Source of the DNA: Sphingomonas sp.
GTDB taxonomy: Bacteria > Pseudomonadota > Alphaproteobacteria > Sphingomonadales > Sphingomonadaceae
NCBI RefSeq assembly: GCF_024508665.1
Contig: NZ_JANINP010000007.1
Span: 806,001-870,000, forward strand
Length of the DNA: 64,000 nt
Reading direction: 5' to 3'
Part shown: positions 42,236-51,586 of the stretch, one piece after another
How the letters are laid out: each line of letters starts with the position of its first letter
How positions within the stretch are numbered: the stretch's first letter is position 1
Program-made: the position numbers and the translations under genes
The notes under the pieces: generated by a model
Databases searched by the model: none
Told to the model about the DNA's origin: nothing
What the model saw: the letters and a program-made list of their open reading frames with translations, nothing else

Positions 42236-43201
42236 ATGACGACCCAATTCGGCGAGAAATCGACCACCGAGGACGTGCTCGCTGGCATCGACCTGTCGCG
42301 CAAGCGCATCCTGGTCACCGGCGTTTCGGCCGGGCTTGGCGTGGAAACCGCGCGCGCGCTCGTCGCGCATGGCGCGGAAGTGGTCGGCGCCGCGCGCGAC
42401 GTCGCCAAGGCGGAACGCGCGACGACCGAAGTTCGCGCCGCGGCGGAAGCGGGCAAGGGCGCCTTTTCGATCGTCGAGCTCGACCTCGCGTCGCTCGCCA
42501 GCGTGCGTGCCTGCGCCGACGCGCTCAACGCCGACGGCCGTCCGTTCGACGTGATCATCGCCAATGCCGGCGTGATGGTCCCGCCGTTCGGCCACACCGC
42601 CGATGGCTTCGAAACCCAGTTCGGGACCAACCATCTCGGCCATTTCGTCCTGATCAACCGCATCGCGCCCTTGCTCAAGGACGGCGGGCGCCTGGTGAAC
42701 CTGTCCTCGGCCGGTCATCGCTTTTCGGACGTCGATCTCGACGATCCCAATTTCGAGCACACGCCGTACGAGCCCTGGATCGGCTATGGCCGGTCGAAGA
42801 CCGCCAATGTCCTGTTCGCCGTCGAATTCGACCGCCGCCATCGCGATCGTGGCGTCCGCGCGACGGCGGTCCATCCGGGCGGCATCCAGACCGAGCTCGG
42901 CCGCCACATGGACGAAGGGCAAATGGCCGCGCTGGTCGCCTCGATCAACGAAACCGCGGCCAAGGCCGGCACCCCGGCCTTCGAGTTCAAGACCATTCCC
43001 CAAGGCGCCGCCACTTCGGTCTGGGCGGCGGTCGTCGCCGATCCTGCCGAAATTGGCGGGAAATATTGCGAGGACTGCCACGTCGCCGAACTGCAGGAAG
43101 GCGAAGGTATCCGTGGCGGGGTGCGCGCCTATGCGCTCGACGCCGAGCACGCCAAAGCGCTCTGGGCGAAGAGCGAGGAACTGGTCGGCGAACGCTTCTG
43201 A
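42236..43201 (+). CDS. Short-chain dehydrogenase/reductase
   Basis: A 321-residue NAD(P)-dependent oxidoreductase of the SDR superfamily, close to the retinol/protochlorophyllide reductase-like group. The cofactor motif TGVSAGLG and NAG are present, with the active-site YGRSK and catalytic Ser in VNLSSAGHR. The ATG at 42236 is preferred over 42230, because GGAG (42225-42228) lies seven bases from it. It is divergent from the AraC gene. The substrate is unknown. Confidence 0.93.
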   Translation: MTTQFGEKSTTEDVLAGIDLSRKRILVTGVSAGLGVETARALVAHGAEVVGAARDVAKAERATTEVRAAAEAGKGAFSIVELDLASLASVRACADALNADGRPFDVIIANAGVMVPPFGHTADGFETQFGTNHLGHFVLINRIAPLLKDGGRLVNLSSAGHRFSDVDLDDPNFEHTPYEPWIGYGRSKTANVLFAVEFDRRHRDRGVRATAVHPGGIQTELGRHMDEGQMAALVASINETAAKAGTPAFEFKTIPQGAATSVWAAVVADPAEIGGKYCEDCHVAELQEGEGIRGGVRAYALDAEHAKALWAKSEELVGERF

Positions 43202-43210
43202 TCGTAGCCG

Positions 43211-43246
43211 TCAAAAATAGCCCCTCTCCCGCTCGCGAGAGAGGGG
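43211..43246 (-). terminator. Terminator of the LPG-synthase-like gene
   Basis: CCCCTCTC (43221-43228) pairs with GAGAGGGG (43239-43246). On the minus strand the hairpin is followed by CTATTTTTGA. It sits between the SDR gene and the convergent membrane protein gene, so it may also slow transcription from the plus strand. Confidence 0.65.
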
Positions 43247-43263
43247 GGCAACTGTGTTGCGGA

Positions 43264-44238
43264 TCATCCGAAGCTGGGAGCCGTTGGCGGTTTTTGGCGA
43301 TGCCGGCGGGCAAGATCATGGATGCCGGTCGCGAGGCCGACGAGCGCGTGCAGCGTGAATATCAGGCCGGCGACCGTTGCGAGCGCGCCCACGATCATCG
43401 CATCGCTGCCCAGCAGCGCCAATGCGCCGCCGGCCAACAATGCGTCCTTGCCGGGGATGAGCGGGACCCGAGACAGCATCATCCGCATCGTGCCCAGGAC
43501 CAGCAACATTCCCAGCGTCGCGCCGGGAATGAGCATCGCCCACAACAGCGCATTGAGCACCAGCATGACGGCGATTCGCACCATGTGGCCAAGAAAAATT
43601 CCCGCGAGCGCCGGCCGCGACAGCGAAAATTTGAAAAAAGCCTGCCGCGCCGCGAAAATGCCCAGCGAACTCACGACGATGACGAGCGTCGCCAAGACCG
43701 CGCCGTGAAGCAATGGCCCGCTCGCCACGCGGCTGAGCGCTGGATAGGCCATCGCCATCAGGATCAACGTGGCCAGATTGCCGGCCAGCGCAGACAGGAT
43801 CGACATGTCACGCAGCGTCGCGAACGTTGCCTCCTGCGTCGGCATCGCACTCCGCGCCCAGCAATAGAATTGCGCGTCGCCCGAATAGCCGAGCACCAAT
43901 TCGTTCGCGACCTGCTTGCGTAACAGCGGCACGAGCCCCGCGACCGGCAGCTTCCAGAGGCGTCGCAGGATCATCCAGTCCAGCGCAGGCGAGAGCATAT
44001 AGGCGGCCGCGAGCAGCGCCCAGAATAATGGCGTCTTCGGAAGGTTGGCGAACAACGTTCCGACATCCAACCGCCCGAACGCCGCGGCGACGCACGCCAG
44101 GATGCCGAACGACACCGCCAGGCCAGCAAGGGCGCTCGCGCGATCGCGCACCTTGGGCCGATGCAACGGCTCGGTCAGGTCCTGGACGTTGGAAAAGCTG
44201 GAAGCGTTAGCGGCGACGGGAAGCGAGGTCGATGGCAA
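43264..44238 (-). CDS. Lysylphosphatidylglycerol-synthase-like membrane protein (YbhN family)
   Basis: A 324-residue inner-membrane protein with about eight hydrophobic segments. The central SPALDWMILRRLW and KQVANELVLGYSGDAQFYCW resemble the flippase-like transmembrane part of LPG synthases (DUF2156-less, YbhN-type). It has no C-terminal aminoacyl-transferase domain, so it would be a lipid-translocase-like protein. The ATG at 44238 gives a short soluble N-terminus. The assignment is by pattern and is moderate. Confidence 0.65.
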   Translation of the reverse strand: MPSTSLPVAANASSFSNVQDLTEPLHRPKVRDRASALAGLAVSFGILACVAAAFGRLDVGTLFANLPKTPLFWALLAAAYMLSPALDWMILRRLWKLPVAGLVPLLRKQVANELVLGYSGDAQFYCWARSAMPTQEATFATLRDMSILSALAGNLATLILMAMAYPALSRVASGPLLHGAVLATLVIVVSSLGIFAARQAFFKFSLSRPALAGIFLGHMVRIAVMLVLNALLWAMLIPGATLGMLLVLGTMRMMLSRVPLIPGKDALLAGGALALLGSDAMIVGALATVAGLIFTLHALVGLATGIHDLARRHRQKPPTAPSFG

Positions 44239-44338
44239 TGCGCGGCCTTTGTCGATCGAGCCACCGCGATGGCGGCTGTTGGTCTCGATGCAACGACGCC
44301 ACCAGACCGCCGCACCTCAGCCGGCACCGCGGAAATGA

Positions 44339-46678
44339 TCAGAATTCGCGCGACAAGGTGACGGAAAACATGCGCGGGCGGAGCGGCGTGTATTGCGGCA
44401 GGGCCCGTACGGAAAAGGGATTGCCATAGGCGAAGGTGTCGGCGCGGGTGTCGAGCAGATTGTCGACATCGAACCGCACCGTCAGCGGAGATAAGATCGC
44501 GGTCGCTCCTGCGCGCAGGATCGCATAGCCATCGGTGCGTCGATCGAGCCCGTCGTCGAAGCTTAGCCGCGTGCTGCCGGTAAAATTGATTCCGGCATAA
44601 GGGCGCAATTCCATTCCTCCCAGCCGGACCGAGCGTTCGGCCGTCATGCGATAGGCGATGTCTGGCGTGATCGGCAGGCGTCGGTCCTTCGGCAGTCGCG
44701 TGCCGTCCGGGGCGGTCTGCAGCCGGGCGCGCTGCACGGTCATTCCGGCCCGGAACCGCCAGGACGCGCTCGGCCGCCAATCGAGCGAGCTCTCCAGGCC
44801 CAGGACGAAGGCGTCGCCGGCGTTGCGGGTAGCGATCAGCCCGTTCGCTTCGAGATAGTCGGACTGCATGTCGCGCCATTGCGCTACGTACAGGGCGGTA
44901 TCGAGCGACAGCCGATCGCCCGCCAGGCGCAGCCGCGCGCCGAGGTCGAGGTTGCGGACCTCATCGGCTTGATACCGGCCGGTACGCGCATTGCCGGGGT
45001 CGAGGCCTCCGGGGCGAAATGCCGTGGCGATACGCGCATAGATCGTGCCCGATGCGCCGAGATCGTAGGACAGGGAAAGATTGGGCGTGAAGCCCGTCAG
45101 GCCGCGTGCCCCGGCCTTGGGCGCCGAGGGTTCGGTGCGTTCGTCCTCGGCCGCAGAGCGGAAGATCCGGAACCCGCCCGCCAGGGTCAGGCGGCCGCCG
45201 ATCGGCAGCGATCCGTCGGCGAAGACCGCCGTTTCGGTCGCCCGGCGATGCAGCGTGAAATAGGGCGTCCAGCTGGCCGGCCCGACTTGCGCATCGCCCT
45301 CTGCCTTGGTCGTCGCCGAAAGATAGGACAGCCCGGCGGTCCAGGCGAACCGGTCGCCCGGCGCGGAAACCAGCCGGACCTCCTGGTCGAACACACCATA
45401 GGACCGGCGGTCGCGCCACGCGACGGCGCCCGGGATACCGAGCACGTCGGGCGCGAACGACAGGTCGAACAGGTCGTTCTGATCCTGCCAGGTCTGGCTG
45501 GTCGCGATAACCAGCTGCAGCCGTCCGATCGGGCCCTCGGCACGGAACTGGGCAAGCCTGAAGTCGGTCGCACTGGGTTCGCGCATCGCGGCGGGTCGCG
45601 CCAGATCCTCGCCCGCGCGATAGACATATTGGCTATCGGCGGAGGCACGATGCTGGATCGCGCCGGTCAGGTCGATCGACCAGCCCGCCGCCGGCGCGAT
45701 CCGCAACGAGGCGCGCCCGCCGGCAAGCGTCTTGCGGTTGGCGTCGTCTGGCGCCGGCCGGTCGTCGATCCAGCCGCCGCCCAGCGCCGCATAGCCGACC
45801 AGCCGTATTGCCGCCGCGTCGGTCACCAGCGGCAGGTTGAGGACACCCTCGGCCGATCCGCCGGGACCGCCGTCGGACAAGACATTGAGCGAGAAAGCGG
45901 CGGCGCCCGACACGTCGCCCAGGATCGGACGATTGGTGACGATGCGATAGACGCCCCCCAGCGCACCGGTGCCATATAGCGGTCCTTGCGGTCCCTTCAG
46001 CACTTCGACCCGGGCGACATCGACCAGCCGCAGCGCGGGTTCGGGAGCGTCATAGGTGATGCGTCCGTCATCGACCTGGACGCTGACCGTCGTCTGGCTG
46101 AACCCGTTGAAGGGGCTGTCCGCCAGACCGCGGATGAAGGTGCGATCGCTGCCTTCGTCGCGCCCGGCGACGACCAGGCCGTCGACCGACCGCGCGACCT
46201 CGCGTTGGCCGCTCTCCGCGCCGGCCGGCGCCGTCGAATCGGGCACATACACCGCGATCGGCGCCGGGACGCGCGACAACATCTCGGGCAGTTTGCGGCC
46301 GGTGATGATGATGTCGGGTTGCGGCGACGCGGGCGAATCCATGACCAGCGCCGGGCCGCCCGATACTGGCCGGGGCGAGTGCTGGCGGCGGACCAGGCGG
46401 AACGCCGACGGGCCGATCCTGACCGCCTTGATCGGCGTGTCGCGCAGCAGCCTGTCGATCGCGTCGTGCGGCGACATCCGGCCGTTGACTCCCCGCACGC
46501 GCAGGGGCGGCAGCGCCGCGTCATAGCCGAACGAAATGCCGGTCTGGGCCGCAAGCGAGGCGAGGGCATCGGTCAGGTTGCCGGGCGGGATGGCGATGGA
46601 AACGGCGGCATCGCGAGCGGCGGCCGGACTGGTCGCCAACAGGGCGCTAGTCGCCAGTGCCGCCCAGCAATACCGCAT
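44339..46678 (-). CDS. FecA-type TonB-dependent receptor with STN domain
   Basis: Outer-membrane receptor of 779 residues. The signal peptide (about 1-22) is followed by an STN signalling domain (about 24-95, NLTDALASLAAQTGISFGYD) that contacts FecR. Then come the plug (about 125-250, PDIIITGRKLPEMLSRVPAP) and a 22-strand barrel ending RPRMFSVTLSREF, with the C-terminal aromatic residue. Its start overlaps the fecR-like gene by 32 bases. The ligand is unknown; the family covers siderophores, heme and other cargo. Confidence 0.92.
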   Translation of the reverse strand: MRYCWAALATSALLATSPAAARDAAVSIAIPPGNLTDALASLAAQTGISFGYDAALPPLRVRGVNGRMSPHDAIDRLLRDTPIKAVRIGPSAFRLVRRQHSPRPVSGGPALVMDSPASPQPDIIITGRKLPEMLSRVPAPIAVYVPDSTAPAGAESGQREVARSVDGLVVAGRDEGSDRTFIRGLADSPFNGFSQTTVSVQVDDGRITYDAPEPALRLVDVARVEVLKGPQGPLYGTGALGGVYRIVTNRPILGDVSGAAAFSLNVLSDGGPGGSAEGVLNLPLVTDAAAIRLVGYAALGGGWIDDRPAPDDANRKTLAGGRASLRIAPAAGWSIDLTGAIQHRASADSQYVYRAGEDLARPAAMREPSATDFRLAQFRAEGPIGRLQLVIATSQTWQDQNDLFDLSFAPDVLGIPGAVAWRDRRSYGVFDQEVRLVSAPGDRFAWTAGLSYLSATTKAEGDAQVGPASWTPYFTLHRRATETAVFADGSLPIGGRLTLAGGFRIFRSAAEDERTEPSAPKAGARGLTGFTPNLSLSYDLGASGTIYARIATAFRPGGLDPGNARTGRYQADEVRNLDLGARLRLAGDRLSLDTALYVAQWRDMQSDYLEANGLIATRNAGDAFVLGLESSLDWRPSASWRFRAGMTVQRARLQTAPDGTRLPKDRRLPITPDIAYRMTAERSVRLGGMELRPYAGINFTGSTRLSFDDGLDRRTDGYAILRAGATAILSPLTVRFDVDNLLDTRADTFAYGNPFSVRALPQYTPLRPRMFSVTLSREF

Positions 46679-47603
46679 CGCCCTCCCTTCGTACGCTCAC
46701 ACCGGCGAGCTGCCGGACCGACGCGACCATCGAATCGCGATCGCCCGGCGCCAATACGCCGGAGAAGCGCCGCTGCGCGACCCCTTCGGCCACCGTGACG
46801 GGATGGCCGGTATAGCGGGCGATATCGGCGGCGACCAAGGAGAGCGGAACCTGATCGTAGATGAAGCGACCGGTGCGCCAGGCGCCGACCGAGGCGGGCG
46901 CGGTCGTCTCCAGCGTGACCGTACGGCGGGCAACGTCACCAAGGACGGCGTGGCCGGCGGTGACTTCGGTCGCTGCCGCCGCGCCGGGGGCCGATACCGA
47001 TACTTTTCCCTCGGCGACCGCGATGCGGATGGTCTTGCCGTCGCTGTTGATGTCGAACCGCGTGCCGACGTCGCGCACTTCGAACCCGGACACCTTGACC
47101 GTCAACGGGCGCGCCGGATCGTGGCGGACGTCGAAATAGGCCGAACCGGCGAGGGTCAATGCCGCACCTTTGGCGACGTCCAGCCGCGAGCCGCCCGCCA
47201 GCGTGGCGGTCGCGCCATCGGCGACGGCGACGGTGCGCGTCTGGCCTGCCGCGGCGGCATAGCTGGTCGTGGCGGGCGCCGACGGCCCGCTTGCCCACCA
47301 GCCTCCGGCCGTGACCGCGACCAACAGTGCCGCCGCGATTCCACCCCAGGCGAGATACGGGCGACGCGCCGGGGATCGCGCTTCGATATAATCTTCGCTC
47401 GCCTCGCCGTCGTTGGCCGGCAGGCGGGCCAGAATCGCGGTGCGTTCAGCATCGACGCGCTCGTCGAGCAGCGCGATATCGTCATAGGCTTCGCGATGGC
47501 GAGGGTCCGCCTCCAGCCACGCGGTGAAGCCGTCCCAGTCCATGTCGTCGCGCGACTGCTGTTGAAGCCACAGCGCAGCCGCCTCCAATATCCCGTCGTT
47601 CAT
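46647..47603 (-). CDS. FecR-family anti-sigma regulator
   Basis: Inner-membrane signal relay of 318 residues. The cytoplasmic DUF4880 domain (about 1-50, LEAAALWLQQQSRDDMDW) is followed by one membrane helix (about 88-108), then the periplasmic FecR domain (about 120-215) and a C-terminal region resembling STN. It carries the signal from the receptor's STN domain to the ECF sigma factor. It lies 74 bases after the sigma gene and overlaps the receptor gene. Confidence 0.93.
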   Translation of the reverse strand: MNDGILEAAALWLQQQSRDDMDWDGFTAWLEADPRHREAYDDIALLDERVDAERTAILARLPANDGEASEDYIEARSPARRPYLAWGGIAAALLVAVTAGGWWASGPSAPATTSYAAAAGQTRTVAVADGATATLAGGSRLDVAKGAALTLAGSAYFDVRHDPARPLTVKVSGFEVRDVGTRFDINSDGKTIRIAVAEGKVSVSAPGAAAATEVTAGHAVLGDVARRTVTLETTAPASVGAWRTGRFIYDQVPLSLVAADIARYTGHPVTVAEGVAQRRFSGVLAPGDRDSMVASVRQLAGVSVRREGDAVLLGGTGD

Positions 47604-47677
47604 CGTTCGTGCCGCGACGGGCCGTTTCCGGTCCGTCGTCCCTGTCCGATCGAAAGACGCCGCGTCGTTGCCATACC

Positions 47678-48301
47678 TCAGTCCTTCAACGCGCGACGAA
47701 GATGCGTCATCGCCACGGCGATGTGTTTTTCCACGCCGCTGCGGCTGATGCCGAGCCGCGCTGCGACCTCTGCATGCGGCAGCCCTTCCAGTTTGTGCAG
47801 GCGGAACGCGCGCCCGGCGCCTTCCGGCAGCGCCGCGATCGCCGCGGCAAGCGCCGCCGCGTCCTCGCGTTCGATGATCGCGTCCGCCGCGCTGGGCCGG
47901 GCATCGGCGGCTTCGCCGGCGACCTTGATCGTCTGGCTATCGGCCCATTCGCCGTCCCGCCGTTCGCGGCGGCGGCGTTCGCGGACGCGATCGAGCACCA
48001 GATTCTGAGCGACGCGATAGAGGTAGGCGCGGCCATTGGCGATCGGTCCCGGGTCGACGGTCGAAACCCGCAGCCACAATTCCTGGACCAGATCCTCGGC
48101 CTCGCTTCGGTCGCCGGTGCGGGCCGCAAGGAAGCGCAGGAGTTCACCGCGCAACTCCCCGAACAATTGCGTCAGACCGGATGGCGAGGTCGAGATGGGC
48201 GGCTCCTTGAACGGATCGAGGCCATGCCCGATGCGCGCTTTTTCGACAAGGTTCGGGCGGCCGGACTGCGGTTGCTCAATGCCGTGCCGTCTGTGCGGCA
48301 T
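47678..48301 (-). CDS. ECF sigma factor (FecI-like), start uncertain
   Basis: RNA polymerase sigma factor of the FecI/ECF group, up to 207 residues. Region 2 is around 55-110 (FLAARTGDRSEAEDLVQELW) and region 4 around 145-205 (LPHAEVAARLGISRSGVEKH). The longest frame begins at 48301, which would share bases with the divergent glycosyltransferase ATG; a TTG at 48166 may be the real start. It begins the sigma-fecR-receptor operon, so the receptor is presumably controlled by it. Confidence 0.9.
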   Translation of the reverse strand: MPHRRHGIEQPQSGRPNLVEKARIGHGLDPFKEPPISTSPSGLTQLFGELRGELLRFLAARTGDRSEAEDLVQELWLRVSTVDPGPIANGRAYLYRVAQNLVLDRVRERRRRERRDGEWADSQTIKVAGEAADARPSAADAIIEREDAAALAAAIAALPEGAGRAFRLHKLEGLPHAEVAARLGISRSGVEKHIAVAMTHLRRALKD

Positions 48302-49460
48302 GAGGATCGTCGATGTCTGCGCTTTCTACACGCCCCATGGCGGCGGCGTACGTACCTATGTCGAGCGCAAGCTGAAGGTGGCGAGCGCGCTGGGCCACGA
48401 AATGATCGTGCTCGCGCCCGGCGCCGATGATGCGGTGGTCGAGCGCGCGCCCGGCGCGGTGCTGGCGACAATAAAGGCACCGACCTTCGCGCTCGATCGT
48501 CGCTATCGCTATTTCGACGACGAGGCCGCTCTCCATCGCGCGCTCGATGCGTGGCGCCCCGACGTGGTCGAGGCATCGTCGCCATGGAGCAGCGCCTCGA
48601 TGGTGGCGCGCTGGCGCGGCGACGCGGTGCGCTCGCTCGTCATGCATGCGGATCCGCTATCGGCCTATGCCTATCGATGGTTCGGCACCGTGGCGAGCAT
48701 CGGCGTCATCGACCGTACGTTCGAGCGCTATTGGCGGCATCTGCGCCGGCTCGATCAGGCTTTCGACCTGGTCGTGACGGCGAGCGACAATCTGACCCGG
48801 CGCCTGCGCGGCGGCGGTCTCGGCAAGGTCGCGACGATCCCCATGGGGGTCGAACCTGGCTATTTTTCGCCCGAACGGCGCGACCCGCTGCTGCGCGAAG
48901 AGCTGCTGGCGCGATGCGGCCTCGGGCCAGAGGCGACCTTGCTGCTCGGCGTCGGGCGCTATTCGCCCGAAAAGCGCTGGAGCATGGTGATCGACGCGGC
49001 GATCGCCGCGGGCGTTCACGCGCCGGTCGGCCTGGCGCTCGTCGGCGAGGGGCGTCATGGCGATCGCCTCATCGCGCGGGCAGGGGGCTCGCCGCACGTC
49101 GTGGTCGGCCAGCCGGTCAAGGATCGCGCGAGGTTGGCGGCGATCATGGCGAGCGCCGATGCGCTCGTCCACGGCTGCGAGGCCGAGACTTTCTGCATGG
49201 TGGCGGCGGAGGCCAAGGCGAGCGGGCTGAAGTTGATCGTGCCCGATCGTGGCGGCGCCGCGGATCATGCGACGGGCGAACGCGATCGGCTGTACGAGGC
49301 GGCCGATGGCCAGTCGCTGCGCGACACGATCCTGGCCGCGGCGGCCGACCGCAGACCGGTCACGCTGTGGCAACGTCCGCGGCAGATGGACGAGCATTTC
49401 GCCGAGCTTTTCGGGCGCTATTCAGCATTGTGCGGATCGAGCGACCGCGAGGCGGCCTGA
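48300..49460 (+). CDS. Glycosyltransferase family 4-type protein
   Basis: A 386-residue GT-B enzyme. The N-terminal half starts RIVDVCAFYTPHGGGVRTYV, a typical acceptor-domain opening. The C-terminal GT4 donor domain has LLGVGRYSPEKRWSMVIDAA and the EX7E-like HGCEAETFCMVAAEAKASGL. The start is the ATG at 48300, which overlaps the first base of the divergent sigma gene's longest frame. It probably builds a cell-surface glycan; the substrate is not deducible. Confidence 0.9.
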   Translation: MRIVDVCAFYTPHGGGVRTYVERKLKVASALGHEMIVLAPGADDAVVERAPGAVLATIKAPTFALDRRYRYFDDEAALHRALDAWRPDVVEASSPWSSASMVARWRGDAVRSLVMHADPLSAYAYRWFGTVASIGVIDRTFERYWRHLRRLDQAFDLVVTASDNLTRRLRGGGLGKVATIPMGVEPGYFSPERRDPLLREELLARCGLGPEATLLLGVGRYSPEKRWSMVIDAAIAAGVHAPVGLALVGEGRHGDRLIARAGGSPHVVVGQPVKDRARLAAIMASADALVHGCEAETFCMVAAEAKASGLKLIVPDRGGAADHATGERDRLYEAADGQSLRDTILAAAADRRPVTLWQRPRQMDEHFAELFGRYSALCGSSDREAA

Positions 49461-49466
49461 CCGCGC

Positions 49467-50435
49467 TCATTTGACCGGCTGGGCGGGCGCCGGCGTTGCG
49501 GCTGGGGGTACCGGCTTGGCGGTGACCTCCGATATCGAGCGTTTCCCGAGATCGAGATCGAACGGCGCGATCTTGCGGCCGTGCAGGCCGTCGATCTCCG
49601 CCTGGCGACGCCACAGATAATAAGAGCGCGTCGCGATATAGGGATTGCGCGCCGCTCTTAGCTGGTTGAGCTGGTCGTCGAATTCGGCGCGGCGATCGAG
49701 CATGTGGACGCCCCCCGTTCCGATATTGAAGACCGGCTTGTTGAATGGCGCGCCGAGATAGAGCGGCATCATCATGCGGTCGACGCCGCCGCCGATCAAA
49801 TCGCGCAAGGTCGTCGGGCCGATCAGCGGCAGGAACAGGAAGGGCCCCGGTTTCACGCCGTAATAGCCGAGCGTATCGGCGAAACTGTTCTTGCGCCGGG
49901 GGAGGTTGATCGGGTGCCGTTTCGCGACATCCACCAGTCCGGCGACACCCACGGTCGAATTGATCACGAAGCGACCCGCCGTCTCCGCCGCCTTGCCGGG
50001 CTTCAACTGCAACAGGTAGTTCACGAACACGATCGGCTCGTGCAGGTTGATGAAGAAGTTGCGCAATCCATCGCGTGCCGGTTTCGGTACCGTGCGTTCG
50101 AACGATCGCGCGACCGGCCCGACGACGGCGCGATCGACCGCCTGGGTGGCCTCATAGGATTGCTGGTTGATCGCGGCCAGCGGATCGCCCGGGGCGTGCC
50201 GCCGTCCCGACACGACGATGTCGGTATCGGGCGTCGTGCTCTGGGGCGGCGGCACGTCGGCCTGCGGCGCGCCGGCGACCGGACTCGCGGCTGTCGGTGC
50301 CGACTGGTCCGGTGCGACCGAACCGGCGGCCACCGGTTGGGCGATCGTCGTCCCCGCTACGGCCTGGTCCGCCCCGCCCATATCGGCCGGCGGACACGTC
50401 AACATCATCACGGCAGCAAATGCGGCAGCGCTCAT
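49467..50435 (-). CDS. MlaA (VacJ)-family protein of outer-membrane lipid asymmetry
   Basis: A 322-residue exported protein of the MlaA family, which removes phospholipids from the outer leaflet. The MlaA domain is about 85-285 (RNFFINLHEPIVFVNYLLQL, RFVINSTVGVAGLVDVA, GPFLFLPLIGPTTLRD). The N-terminus is Ala/Pro-rich and acidic, with a possible signal peptide lacking a perfect lipobox. The start is the ATG at 50435, seven bases after AAGGG. It converges with the glycosyltransferase gene. Confidence 0.9.
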   Translation of the reverse strand: MSAAAFAAVMMLTCPPADMGGADQAVAGTTIAQPVAAGSVAPDQSAPTAASPVAGAPQADVPPPQSTTPDTDIVVSGRRHAPGDPLAAINQQSYEATQAVDRAVVGPVARSFERTVPKPARDGLRNFFINLHEPIVFVNYLLQLKPGKAAETAGRFVINSTVGVAGLVDVAKRHPINLPRRKNSFADTLGYYGVKPGPFLFLPLIGPTTLRDLIGGGVDRMMMPLYLGAPFNKPVFNIGTGGVHMLDRRAEFDDQLNQLRAARNPYIATRSYYLWRRQAEIDGLHGRKIAPFDLDLGKRSISEVTAKPVPPAATPAPAQPVK

Positions 50436-50663
50436 CGTCACCCTTGTCGGTTGTCTGTCGGGATGACGCCGCGGCGGATCCTTTCCGCAGTTCCGGGATA
50501 GGCCGATCGAGGCGATTACGTCGGTGGGCATGCCGCAACGCGCTTGTCATTGCCTGCCGGGGTTCTGTGTGGAGCGGCAGAACCGCATCCGGCCGAATTG
50601 TTCTTGGAATTGCCTTGGTCGCGGCGTACCGAGATTTCGAAATAGACCAATGAGAGGGTGTCA

Positions 50664-51581
50664 ATGCATATCGTGGCGCAGGGTTTGCGTTTTCCCGAAG
50701 GTCCGGTGGCGATGGCCGATGGCAGCGTCATCCTGGTCGAGATCGAGGCCGGTCGCATCACGCGGGTCCGGCCCGACGGGTCGAAGGAGACGGTGGCCGA
50801 ACCCGGCGGTGGCCCCAATGGCCTGGCGATCGGACCCGACGGCAAGCTCTATTGCTGCAACAATGGCGGCTTCGACTATGTCGAGAATAACGGCATGCTC
50901 GCCCCGCACGGCATTGCCCATGATTATTCGGGCGGGCGGATCGAGCGGATCGACATCGCCACCGGCGCGGTCGAAGTGCTCTACAAATCGGGCGATTTCG
51001 GCTGCGTGCTGCGCGGGCCGAACGACATCGTGTTCGATGGCGAAGGCGGCTTCTGGTTCACCGACCACGGCAAGGTCGATTATGCGAAACGCTGCCACGA
51101 CATCGTCGGCATCTTCTACGGTAAGGTCGACGGCAGCCATCTCGAGGAAGTGATCTTCCCCAGCCAAAATCCGAACGGCATCGGCCTGTCGCCCGACGGC
51201 AAGCGGCTCTATGCGGCGGAGACCTATACCTGCCGGCTGATGGCCTTCAACGTCATCGCCCCCGGCAAGGTAGACGACAGCGCCGGGCCGGGTGGACCCG
51301 GCATCCCGCTCTACCGTCCCGCCGGCTACAAGTTCTTCGACTCGCTCGGCGTTGAGGCGAATGGCAACATCTGCGTCGCGACGATCGGCGAAAGCGGAAT
51401 ATCGGTGATCTCGCCCGCGGGCGAACTGGTCGAATTCGTCCCCACCGACGACATCTTCACCACCAACATTTGTTGGGGCGGGGACGATATGATGGATGCG
51501 TATATCTGCTTGTCGGGTACCGGGCGGCTGGCCAAGGTGCGCTGGCCGCGCCCGGGGCTCAAACTGAAATATAACGGATAG
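50664..51581 (+). CDS. SMP-30/gluconolactonase-family protein
   Basis: A 305-residue six-bladed propeller lactonase family protein. It carries the SGL markers RFPEGPVAMADGS, GPNGLAIGPDGKLY, GPNDIVFDGEGGFWFTD and NPNGIGLSPDGKRLYAAE. The Glu, Asn and Asp metal ligands of the family are consistent with these. GTG 50658 could also be a start. It is first of a tight operon with GST, DUF2855 and HAD genes, which looks like a catabolic or detoxification unit. Confidence 0.93.
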   Translation: MHIVAQGLRFPEGPVAMADGSVILVEIEAGRITRVRPDGSKETVAEPGGGPNGLAIGPDGKLYCCNNGGFDYVENNGMLAPHGIAHDYSGGRIERIDIATGAVEVLYKSGDFGCVLRGPNDIVFDGEGGFWFTDHGKVDYAKRCHDIVGIFYGKVDGSHLEEVIFPSQNPNGIGLSPDGKRLYAAETYTCRLMAFNVIAPGKVDDSAGPGGPGIPLYRPAGYKFFDSLGVEANGNICVATIGESGISVISPAGELVEFVPTDDIFTTNICWGGDDMMDAYICLSGTGRLAKVRWPRPGLKLKYNG

Positions 51582-51586
51582 ACAGC

